Shown one piece after another: positions 1 to 11,900 of a stretch of DNA of 64,000 nt. This DNA is from Glandiceps talaboti (Eukaryota; Hemichordata; Enteropneusta; Spengelidae). The notes below the pieces were generated by a model. The model was not told the origin of the DNA and did no database searches. It was given only the letters and a program-made list of their open reading frames with translations. Location: NCBI RefSeq assembly GCF_964340395.1, contig NC_135555.1:8752931-8816930 (forward strand), given 5' to 3'. Made by a program: the position numbers and the translations under genes. Positions within the stretch are counted from its first letter, which is position 1, and the number at the start of each line of letters is the position of its first letter.

Positions 1-800
1 CCTCAAAATGGAATATCAATATCTTATAACATTTCACTGCTTTACTTATACATATACATACATATATTATTTTTTTGGTACAAATTGTAAATGCAAAAAA
101 TTGGGAAAACAAGGAAAGAAAAAAAATGAAATTTACAAATTCACTTTTTAATACACACATTCATATCTGACATTTAATCTAGAATAAAATTGATATAAAC
201 TAAACAAAATGACATTTATTGAATGCTGAAAATTTTGTCGAAGACCTTTTTTTGAAATATTTTCTTTTTTGGGGGTTAAAAGTGTAAATGTAATGTAAAT
301 TATTATTGTAATGATACGTTTTCCAATCGACCGCCACCTGTTGCACGGTATTGCTAGACTGTCGTGACGTTGTTGGACAGTTTGTTTCTATAAAGTATGA
401 TCAAATAATAAATTTACATTCAGATCATATGCTTAATTAAAAACTTGTGACATATTTAAACGACAGTAGAAAGACTCATAAACGTTTATTATTTCGTGCT
501 TCGGGAGTTACGTCAGAAACGTAAAATGGGGTTGAACCGCAACTGTATGTTAACCGCACAGTCAGTTACGAAAATTGCCTTAAAACTTCAATTGTTTATA
601 CTACACGTTTATATTTGATTTAGAAAACATAGGTACGGGAATGGCCGGGAGATACATCTGTCAATATTAGTGAATGAAACTATATCACTGGAGTAACGGG
701 CCAAAAGACAACCACTGCAATGACTCACAACTATTGCTGTGGCATTGATTTTGATCGACATTCGTGAACGACAGTTCGCTACGTAAAAATCTTATCATAA
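1..800. other. AT-rich flank, no gene recognised
   Basis: No open frame with recognisable protein similarity is visible on either strand. CRE-like sequence (ttacgtcaga) occurs near 508, in the same 1.1-kb stretch as the regulatory motifs described at 800-1100. If the possible minus-strand exon at 815-1012 is real, this stretch would be its first intron. Confidence 0.5.
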
Positions 801-814
801 CAAAAATATCTTAC

Positions 815-1100
815 CCATCATTGGTTTCTTTTGGTTAAAAAATCTGGATCATGTGATTCCCTGCAACACTCCAACGTATGAATAACAAACGCACTTCTTT
901 TTTTGTGTGAGCTACATAACTTTGCATAAAACTGTGAACATCTAGCAGTCGCAAAACTTTTCAACTCGACGCCATGTTGGAAAATTGAATGGGCGCTTGT
1001 TTGTGTGATCACGTGGTTTCAGCTGTTGCCAACGCTCCGGACGCGTACTACATTTTACGTCACTAGCTGGCGCATTTTAGTGTTCGCCGTGCTACAGTAC
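815..1100 (-). promoter_or_regulatory. Possible divergent promoter and first exon of a minus-strand gene
   Basis: Seen: a YY1-type motif on the minus strand (AACATGGCG, rc of about 970-978), an E-box CACGTG at 1010-1015, and a CRE-like ttacgtcac at 1055-1063. Reading down the minus strand, a good start context with two ATGs (821-819 and 818-816) runs straight into a consensus donor (G|GTAAGA, GT at 814-813). YY1 motifs commonly sit just downstream of metazoan start sites, so the inference is a TATA-less promoter with a mostly untranslated first exon. No second exon is visible inside the window, so the gene cannot be named. A short upstream ATG frame (M-A-S-S-stop) begins within the YY1 motif. 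Confidence 0.3.
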
Positions 1101-2056
1101 AGGTGCGAACCAAGAAGAGTACTAGTACTACTACAAACAGCAAAATATGAAATACGATAAATGAATTGACAGATGTGACTGGAATTACTCCAATAGGTTT
1201 GTTTCTAAAAAGCTGAATTGTGGTAATTATACGGATTCATAAGCTTTTACAAATTCATTCGCATAAAAAAGTATCACAGGGCTTTTTTTATGATACGTGT
1301 ACACTAATGGTTCAGGTGGACTCAATTTTTAAAATAGGTGGGGTAGGTAGATTTTTATTTTTAAAGGGGCTGGGCAAAAGCGAGGCTGATAGTATCTTAG
1401 TTATTTATGCTTTGGAAATTCAGAAAAGTAATTTCTTCCAATCCTGTATTGTGCAATGCAATGAAATCGGACAATCTGGCTGTCAAATTTATATCTCCCG
1501 TAAGGGAAATTATGATGACGTGATTTCCTATATACATTTGATACTAATAAAATTAAATATACATACGATTAATATTTTAAAAACGAATAAAAATCCACAA
1601 AACAACCCAGAATGCACTGTTAAAACGCACGATGCATGCCAGGCCTGTTGTTCATCGGCGCGGCCTTAGGCATTCTGGGAAACACTTGAAACCCATGTAC
1701 TCAATGGATATGGCCATATGGATGACATTGTAGAAAGTTAGAAACAACATCTTCTTGCCAGAGATCAATGTCAGTGTCAAGGTCAACTAAAGGTCAATGT
1801 AACAGACAGTATTTCGGACAAGAGTATTTTTTGGGGGAATGAATGAAAGATCACGAAATGACTAAAAAGGAAAATATGGATTCATCTTACCTGGGGGATG
1901 ACTCTGTATATTTTCGGAGAGGTATGGTGAAAAATGTAATGATTGATATCACAAAATGCTCAAGGGTGACAAAACAAAATGTCATCAAGCAGTTTCTGTT
2001 ATTTTAATATCCTAAACAACATTTTTTTAGGTCCAGGCTAGCTTTTGTCGGACTCC

Positions 2057-2157
2057 TAGTCTAGTTCCAAACAAAGACAGTATTACGCATTAAAAACTTG
2101 AGAAAATGATGAAGTTTTTAATACGTACGTAATATGTCCCTGTTTGGAACTAGACTA
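2057..2157. mobile_element. Foldback MITE, TAGTCTAG family, copy 1
   Basis: Near-perfect inverted repeat: the left arm starts tagtctagttccaaaca and the right arm ends tgtttggaactagacta. Pairing continues inward (attacgcattaaaaactt against aagtttttaatacgtacg). The flanks tcggactcc and ccggactta share six of nine bases, consistent with an eroded 9-bp target duplication. The same terminal sequence bounds the element at 9069-9418. Confidence 0.7.
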
Positions 2158-2163
2158 CCGGAC

Positions 2164-2303
2164 TTACACCTGTTTCTTAGGTTATTCGATCGCGCAAGTC
2201 CCACCCCCGGCACTCACCACAAAATATTTAAATATAATACCGTCTAATAGTAATATTTCGCGGTGAGTGGACTTGCGCGATCACAGAAACAAGTGTAATT
2301 TTA
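2164..2303. repeat. Foldback element with long arms
   Basis: The left arm begins ttacacctgtttct and the right arm ends agaaacaagtgtaa. Both arms carry gatcgcgcaagtcc and ggacttgcgcgatc and a cactcacc/ggtgagtg block, around an AT-rich loop. It lies only a few bases from the element at 2057-2157. No coding content. Confidence 0.65.
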
Positions 2304-2404
2304 CCCCTTTCATATATAGTTGGCCAAATACGTCAATGTTATCGATATTATCGACATTTTATTGTATTCTGATAGAAACAGTATGATACATATCTCGGGT
2401 AACA

Positions 2405-2610
2405 AGTACCCTGTGGTCCCGGACTACTACCGGTAGTACGTTAGGTTTTGATTTTGTGCTTTGTTTTTAGCTTTCCATCGTTCCGGGATTTGCATTCAAA
2501 GCAGTTAGTATTGTTTTGCGTTTAAACTCTGGAAGGAAAAAAGCTCAAGAAAAAAAATACAACTCAAAATCAAAACTAACGTATCTAGGGGCCGGAGTAC
2601 CCCGGGGGAT
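2405..2610. repeat. Foldback element
   Basis: Inverted arms acgttaggttttgatttt (about 2438-2456) and aaaatcaaaactaacgt (about 2564-2582). Outer pairing is weaker, between gtaccctgtggtcccgg and gccggagtaccccgggg. This is the third foldback within 600 bp upstream of HSF1. Confidence 0.55.
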
Positions 2611-2867
2611 CAGTCTTCGATCCTGAAATTTACAGTTACGTGTCAAACATTTCATAAACTTGGGTGGCCTTTTGGCTGCCTTTTAGCCATCGATCAATGC
2701 CAAAGTTTATTTGAAATATTTAGTTTTTCCTTTATATGATGATGATTGAATAATACAGTACTTGTTTTTCGTAACGTGTTAACAGAATAAAAGAATTAGA
2801 AATAAACAACGTCAATATTTTACGAAAAATAACTTTAAAATAAACTTAAAATGAGCAAGTTAAAGGT

Positions 2868-2966
2868 ACCAATAACATGGCGGACGATTGGTCAGCATCG
2901 CCATTACTACCGACTCAAAATTAGAAAAGCTACTGTTATTTAGGAAGTCAATCGTCACTCCAGGAC
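2868..2966 (+). promoter_or_regulatory. HSF1 core promoter and 5' UTR
   Basis: Seen: accaat at 2868-2873, a canonical YY1 motif aacatggcgg at 2874-2883, and an inverted CCAAT box (attgg, 2887-2891), all 75-100 bp before the HSF1 ATG at 2967. There is no TATA box. This arrangement is typical of housekeeping TATA-less promoters with the start site close to YY1. No clear heat-shock element was found nearby. Confidence 0.5.
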
Positions 2967-5900
2967 ATGGAATCTTCGTCAGGGAGCGCAGTGCCTGCTT
3001 TTTTAACAAAGCTATTGGCATTAATTGAAGATCCAAAGACAGACGACCTGATCCGATGGAGTCGAGTGAGTAACGTCGTTAGATGACCCGCACTGCACAC
3101 ACTGTTAGTGTTAACAATGTTGGGGTGACCCCCGACGTTGTCCCGTTCTAAGGACAATGTCAAAATTGAATCTAGACTTACTCCATCTGCGAGTAGGACT
3201 AGATCTGTAACATGAAATAATACCAAACGTTAGGTTACAGAGTGCATGTCATGCAAAATAATGAAACTTTATGAACAAGGAAGAAAGTACTAAACTGCAT
3301 CATCATGATTCTTTCAAAATATCATAAATTAAAGATGCAAGTTACAACTATTTAGAGTATTAGCTGATTTAGCATAAGCAGTTTTAGAGACCAATGTGTA
3401 TTCCACAACTCATGGATTTATGAGATGTAGCTGCAGTACCTACATATCGCATTTCCATTCCGTTTTTACCGACTGATTTCGCAAACCTCGATGGATAAAA
3501 GAAAAGGGAAAACGACAAAGAAATGCAATATTACAATAATGCATCAGTAAAAAAAGATATTACAATGCAAAGCTACGAAGTACAATATTTGCACATTGTT
3601 TGTGTCAAGGGTAGTAAGCAGGTAAAATGTATTGAGGTTCCCAAACAAAATTATGGTAGATTCATTATATGGAAAACTGCAACTTGTACCCCTTTCCCCC
3701 TTTCTGTTACCGGAGTTCCCCAACACTTACAGCTATACCAATAGGAAATTTGGGTAAGTACAGTGTCACAATATGTGCATGTATGATGTATGTATGTATG
3801 GATTGGGTTTGTTTTCATGTGGGTTCAGTCATAATCTAAGGTTCAATCAGAGGTCATGACACACAAATCAAAGGAGAGCATGACCGAGAAACATAATTCG
3901 CCATCTTTTATATTGCAACTAGTGGTTATTATCGCAATCAGTAACTTAACTCCTGGTGTATCTATATAATTTCATATATTTAGCTACTCTTCCTCCAAAT
4001 ATTTTTCTTTATTCAGCCGAGGAAATTACAAGTGACCTGAGAGGCCTTGTCGCATTAAGTCAAAGAGGACAAGTGACAAAAACCTTTCAGTCAGTTACAG
4101 TTTCCCAGTTGAATGAAGAAAAATATCGGAAGATTAAATATAATCATACCAGCTCAAACGTAATTTCTGAAAAATATGAAATAAGAAATAGTGACATTGA
4201 ATGTTTTGTTTCGCAATACAAGCACTGCAGAATGAATGGAATAGAATGTGTGTTGTGATGTAGAATGACCAGGGTATGAATTCCATATTTCTTGTTTGAA
4301 CACATTCAACTTGGCCTCCAAGACATAATATCTTCAACATATTTCTATCCTCAGAATGGAACCAGTTTCATTGTTGGAGACCAAGGCAGATTTTCCAAAG
4401 AAGTACTACCAAAATACTTCAAACATAGCAACATTGCTAGTTTTATTCGCCAACTGAACATGTGTAAGTATGCTATGACATACTGCCACAAAATTATACA
4501 TTGAGTCAAATGCAAGAAAAAGGCTACTTTATGAAACATTTTTGTTCAGTGGTATTCACTGCTTTCTTCACCAGAATTCATCAAAAGTAAATTTACATTT
4601 GCTATGATGTATTTAGATAGGATGACTTTTAAGGTATGCTACCGTTTTACTACAGTACTGGGTATTTCTTGCCAACTTTTCCCGTCATAATGTGCTAATT
4701 GAATAGCATCCCTAGTGGCCAAACTCTACAATCTTTTGTCTTTACAATAGCAGGACTATGTCATCTTCATTGTTTTTTCAACATAGCCTATTTGACAGGT
4801 AAACATTGCGGTTATAATGCAAATGCATTGCAGATAACTTTTCCTCAACTTTTTTCCTTACATCAGCACCAAAAATTACAACTACTAGTGTGCAAATACA
4901 GTGATCTCAATGCTAATTCTATAGGAACAATCAATTTTCATCCTAATATATTTCATATGGACCATGTGAAGCATATGCTTTGTATAATAACATTAGATTC
5001 TATATGTAAAAACAGCACTCGTGAACGGAAAATTTCAAATGAAAGAAATATTGCAAGTATCTTTCTGCCATTTGTTTGTAGATGGCTTCAGAAAACTGGT
5101 TGGCATAGAAACAGGAGGTTTGAAATCAGAGAAAGATGAAACTGAATTTTACCATACATATTTTGTGAGAGGTCAACCTGAACTACTTGAACAAATTAAA
5201 AGAAAGGTGAGTGGTGTCAGTATAAATGTCCAATCACCTCATTCCAATTTCAACACATCTCAATTTTAATTTGTTTATAAAAACATCTTCTGGAGATCAG
5301 AGTCTAGTATGATTGTAACTTGTGATTCTGGTGTTTTGACTTGCTGGTTACTTAATGTCCTAAAGGTATGCATTGAAACACATAACAATATTGAGGGTGC
5401 CTGCGTGATATAAACATAACACTACCCCATGTATACTGCAGACTCAGACTGCACTCCTACTCATGATTGAACAATACAACTCTTTGAAAACCCTGCATTC
5501 CTACCTTTTAATCCTCCTTCTCCCTAGTGGGTATTTGTTTGTACGCAACTAAGTACAAGTTAGGAGAAAGAGGATTAAATACATGACTGTATTGTGATAA
5601 AGAAAGGGTGTTGTGATGTGGACAGGGTAATAAAAGGATGAGTTGAAAAAGGGTGAATTGAGATCTGGACGACGTGATTGTGAGTGATATAATGTATGAT
5701 TAATACCCATGATGTAACAAGTACAAGATTTTGTGCTATTGACTTGTGTATGCTGGTTTGTGATATAAATGTTAAAGTGTATTGTATTTGGCATTGATTG
5801 TATGTAATAGTTGGAAGCATAGAGGGCAGTGTCACAGATTAACTGTATAATATGATGAGCTTCACTGAGTGTGTATTGTCTGGGTACATATGCTCCAGGA

Positions 5901-8900
5901 AAGTGATAGAACTTCAAAGAACTGCTGGAAAATGCGGTCAACTGCTTGGAACAAAATTGATCGACTGAATGATTGACATTACTGTCATAGTGATCATTAG
6001 ATTAGTGAGAAATATGTATTTAAAAGCAGGTGTATTAACAAATAGAATGAAGTTTGCTTGGAACGACCAAAGTTGGTCAGAATATTTTTGGAAAACTGAT
6101 GAAAGACTCATGGAATTTTATTTGACATTAAGTAATATGAGTCCTGATTGTGGTTTTGACATTTACACTTGATAATGTATACCCTCAGATGTATATGATG
6201 GTTTCACTGTGAGTAATTTATAGTTTTGTAACTTGTAAACATTATATATTGTATGCATATAGGTGTCTGCAGGTAAAGGGGATGAGTTCAAAGTCAAACA
6301 AGGAGATGTGACTAGGGTCCTTACAGAAGTCAATCACCTGAAGGGTAGACAGGAGTCTGTGGATAACGATATCCACACTATGAAAAGGTAAACATCAAGT
6401 GCTCAATTCTTCCTCTCCCCCTCACAAATAACTCCCTCCTTTTCATTCCAAAATTCACTGTATGAAAAGATAAATATCGAGTGCTCACTCAGTTCTTATT
6501 CCCTCTCCTAAATAACCCCTCCCTACCCCTCGTTCTGAAATTCACCCCATGAACAAGTAAACATAAAATACTCAGTTCAAGTAACCCCTTCCTCTCCCCC
6601 TGACCCCTGTCTGTTATATGACATTGCAAATACATAAATCTCTTTGTCTTGACAAATACAAAAAATACCAATACTCGGTGATTAGAATATTTGTGATTCC
6701 ATCACCAGACGTTTTCCCGTAAATTTATGCAGGAAATCTGCAAAAATGACTGAACACATGTCAAGTTCAGTAGAGCTTCTTTGCATCATTTCAAACTTGA
6801 ACAAGTTAGCAAGGTATGATTTTATCACCAAAAATCATGTGTAAGATGATAGCAGTTGATTCAAGTGTACTAAGGCAGAAATACAACCCATAACACCAAA
6901 GTAAAGCATTTTCTGTATGTACCACAATCATTTATAGCACCCTATGAAGTACAACCCATAACACCAAAGTAAAGCATTTTCTGTATATACCACAATCGTT
7001 TATAACATCCATATCAAGTGTAATAGTATATTATTTCATTTGCTAATTGACCACATTAGAAAGAAGGCCACATGTTAGGCTTGTAAATAAACCAATTGAA
7101 ACAGTATATTATTACTCATGATATGAATACTATAAACGAGTGTAGCACATAGAGAAAGTGCTTTACTTCAGTGTTTCTCATTGTATTATGAATGCTATAA
7201 ATGAGTGTAGTACATAGAGAAAGTGCTTTACTTCAGTGTTACTCGTTGTAAACCAAAGTCTACTTTCCTGTAAAACATAATATTTAAGTGGGTACAGTAA
7301 ATTACACCCAATTTGAAGTATTTATAAATATTCACCCACTTACTATAATCCATGGTATATATTTCTTTTATTATACTACCAACTGTACATTACAGCCAAT
7401 CTCCCTTGGCTATCATTTATGTATTATCGATGAAACGTCATTTTCATATTCTCTCTTTTTTCTTTAATCTGATTCTAATGCAGTATTTATTCATACATTT
7501 CGTTGTCTATGCAGGGAGAATGAATCTCTATGGAGAGAAGTACATGAACTCAGACAGAAACATGTCAAACAGCAACAAATAGTAAATAAACTGATACAAT
7601 TCTTATTATCTCTGGTCCAGCCATCAAGGGCAGGCTTGAAAAGGAAATTGTGAGTATTCAATATGTCAACCTTTTGTACAATATGTGTATATCTGTGTCA
7701 CATTTATTGAAACTTTACAAGTCTTTGACACCAAAATTTCTCTGGAAAGGGTACTTTAAAAAAAAAAGAAGATACTTCATAGAATACACTTTTTAACTCA
7801 AATGATTAAGCTACTCATTTCTTAAAACATATGTATTATATCATTCTGTTTCAGACCATTGATGATTGGTGATAGTTCAGAGAGTCTTGGCTCCAAGGCA
7901 GCCAAGTTTGGTCAGCATCATCTCTCAATTCAGCCTACTGCTGGTGCCCATGGTGATGTCACATCCTATGATGTCACAACAGTCAGTATATTAATCATAA
8001 TTATTGAGTAATCTGTTTGTGCATGTGTGTGAGTATGTATGTATCTATGCATGTATGTATGTATGTATGTATGTATGTATGTATGTATGTATGTATGTAT
8101 GTATGTATGTATGTATGTATGTATGTATGTATGTATGTATGTATGTATGTATGTATGTATGTATGTATGTATGTATGTATGTATGTATGTATGTATGTAT
8201 GTATGTATGTATGTATGTATGTGTATGTATGTATGTATGTGTATGTATGTATGTGTGTATGTGTATGTATGTATGTATGTATGTATGTATGTATGTATGT
8301 ATGTATGTATGTATGTATGTGTGTCTCTATCTCTGTGTCTGTGTCTGTTATCTTGGTGTGTTTGCCATTTTCCATGCTACATATAGATGTGTAGCTGTTG
8401 TTGTGTTGATGTTTGCCATTGTTCAATCTGTAGATGATTGAGGAGTTGCTAGTACCTAAGTCTTCACAACCTACAAGAGGAACCAAATTGCAGGTAGGAT
8501 GATATAAGTCAGAGGAAGGGTAGAACTGGATTGTCATGTTACACAGTCTTTGAAACATATCTCCTAATAGCTAACAATCACCTAGTGTTGTTTAAACCTT
8601 ACTTACCCCACTTGGATAAAAATTGTGATATCCAACAAAACACTGACAGGTCTTTTATTGAAGTGGTGCTAGCAACTAGTTTATGTGCACAGTTTACACT
8701 ACCTTAGTTTTGCCATGGAGTTTCATGTTGTCTCCATAGCATAGCATATACTTTGATCAGCTACAGATTGAAATGATGGACAAGGTCAATTTCCTGTACC
8801 GACATTGCAGTGTGACAGTTTTAGCATAATTTATCATGTTTTGTTGTATATCTGAAAGATAAACTTATCTGAATATTGTGAACATATTTATTTTGGCTTT

Positions 8901-11900
8901 TGAAATTTTTGGCAGTATGGCGTTTTAGAAATGTTTCTTCTACTACTACTACTACTACTATTGCTACCATAGTCTTTTAACAAGACCTTGGCACAGAGAG
9001 TGAAATGGAAAATTGTTGTAAATGAGTCAATGTGTCAATATATATATATTCAGGATTCCCATCAAACTTAGTCTAGTTCCTGACGGACCGTATTCCGGAC
9101 TACGTTATCTTCATACTATACCGTCTAGTCAATCCTGTTACTCTTGCACAGAATTCTGTGCTCCCCCATCAGCGTTCATTTAAACATGATGACGTTGTCA
9201 CATCTCCATGTGATTGTAATTTAAACAGACTGGAGGTGGAGTCCTGGTTGGACATTTGCATATCATATCAGTCCTAGAAACATGAGAATGATGATGACAG
9301 CCTGTCAATTTGTGATGGATTGCTACTGACATGCACCATTCGTGTTTCACCCATCATGGGGTTGAAGCCTTGAGTAACGAGATTTACTACACGGTATAGT
9401 ATGAAGTGAACTAGACTACATCAAACTTACTGTACAATATAAGGAAATCTATAGCAGATTTTACCTGCTTCACCCCTTCTTTTACCAGGGTTCTCAAATC
9501 TTAATAGCAAGCACACCAAGAGACACAGGAAAAATTCAACTTATCAGTAATTGTTTCTTGTTTTACATAGCCATCAACAAGTGGAATGGATTTCCTGAGT
9601 AGTCTGCAGTCATCATCATCAGGACCTATCATATCAGAAGTGACTGATCCATTAAGTCCAGAGGGTGCACAGACCAGCAAGGAAGCAGCATCATCACTTG
9701 ATTTTAGTCAGTTAGCTGACACTGTTCCTGAAGAAGCAGTTGAACCGCTCAAAGAAATATTTGAAAAAACTTTTAGCACTGAAGTCCCACAGGAGGATCT
9801 GATTGGTGTGTTGCCAGATAACATACTGGGTACAATTGGAGATATTACTGGCTCAAGTTCTGAAACATTACCCTTGTCAGAAGCTGCTGCATCAAATGCT
9901 GCATCACTAGAAACATTAATTGGAGAGGAAACCTTGGAAAACTCAAAAGCTTTGCCTGAAAATGAGAGCCAACAGATGCAAGTAGCAAGACCTCAAGGTC
10001 TAACCAGAAGGTAATCTAGATATTTCATCGATTCAGCAATTTTCTTTCACAGTCTCTGATACAGTGAGATGTCAAACACTAAATTTTCACTTGGAATTTG
10101 TTATTGTTATTTTCGCTAGGGTCTGCTTTTGCTAATAATGATAAAATCCAAATTAGGTTTTGGTAAACATTCTGTACATGTTAGTGATGCATTTGCATAA
10201 ATAACAATTTTTCATAATTAGGCAATATTTTCTGAACGCAAGCTTTAAACTTCTTATAATTTATTACACATGTTGATGATAACGAAACGCTTATAACCTG
10301 TATAGCCTTTTGATGTAGCTTGTATTTTTAATGAATCATTTGCATAATTAATGGTATTTTGATATTAGGCTATATTGTAAGTTTGCAAGTTTCAAATTTC
10401 AAATAACTTGGTGTGCACATTGATTATAACAAAGTGCATGTGTCCTGTAATGTTTGTTGATGTAACTTTTAACTTTAATGAGTCATTCAGGGTGTTTATT
10501 TTATTGTATTTCTTGCAGCCTCAGTCGACATGAACTTACAGATCACCTAGATAGTATGCAGACAAATTTAGAGAAACTTCAAGACTGGCTGACTGTCGGT
10601 AACCTGACAGTTGATGCAAGTACCCTCCAAGATGTAAGTTAATATGTTATCTGTTGTATTGACAGTTATTTATTTGGACAAGCTATATAATACAGGTCTG
10701 TACGTACATATGTGTGTGTGTGCATGCATGCATGCAGGTATGCATGTATGTACATACGTATGTATGTATGTATGTATGTATGTATGTATGTGTGTGTGTG
10801 TATTATGTGTGTATTATGTGTGTGTGTGTGTGTGTGTGTTTGAACTTGTACAACTTTGACAGCTGTTTGTGTCTTTGTGTCTGTGACTTTGAAGAAGATA
10901 TCCAGCCAGTAATTCATGTTTCAGCATAAAAAGTGGAACTTCCTCGAGTTCAGGACATTTGTAAATTGTATATACATGTATATGAGTATTGAATATGTGA
11001 AATTTATCAGTTTGCCTATTGGTGTGAAAGGGATATTATAGGTTTACCATCCAGGAATACATTCGAGTTTTACCCTGAAGAAGGCAACTGTTGCGTTGCT
11101 GAAACGTTGGTTTTAATAAAGATCATCAGAAGATTATAGTGACTGGTCGAGACATCTTTAATTTCTACCTCACACTTTGCCAACATTTAGATGTACTCCC
11201 ACCCACTTCTTTTAACTTCAATTCAAGTCTGTCTCTTGAACCAATGGATATTATCATTACATTACCATTCATGTATATACACATACATAACAATTCAAAC
11301 AATTCAAAGCAAGTCACACAGTCACACAGTGTATATCAGCACACTGTAGATCATGGATCAATGAGTCAGTCAGTCAGTCAATCAGAAAAGGTTGTATATT
11401 AATATGTATCATTTAATCCAGTTATGAAATGTTGATATATTAAATGCAGTACGATGTTGGTATCCTCTCACAGTTATTTAGTCAATCCGAAGAGGAGCAT
11501 CAAACCTCTGCAGACAATGTGGTGAGCTAAATCAGTTATCCATTTGATTTAGTCTACTGCACTAATCCATGATCACTGATGGTAGCTCTTTTTTATGTTG
11601 GTTATCTAGAATTTGAAATTCAGCCATCATTTCTGGAGGTTTGTGAGTAAAAGCAAACATCATCCTTGATGGACCATGATTGCAAATACTGTGTTTTGGA
11701 ATCATGCAAGATTACGAGATCACTTTTATTTGAAAACTTATCTCGAAGATCGCTGACATTTCTAGATAACCGCATAAAAGAAGCACCAATGCCTGTCTAA
11801 ATTAACTATCAGATATAGAAGCCTTAGTCATAGTTTCACGTAAGATAATGATATGTTGGGATAGTGAAAGACTACTAAACTAAGGGCACCAATATAATTG

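Noticed and set aside
1220-1669. 149-codon frame upstream of HSF1
   Set aside because: No ATG at its start, no similarity, and typical AT-rich composition.
5549-5941. 130-codon minus-strand frame in HSF1 intron 3
   Set aside because: Low-complexity composition, no domain, and no splice or promoter context.
8001-8558. Long open frames of repeated CMYV or YIHT residues on both strands
   Set aside because: They are translations of the (ATGT)n microsatellite, and every frame is open for the same reason.
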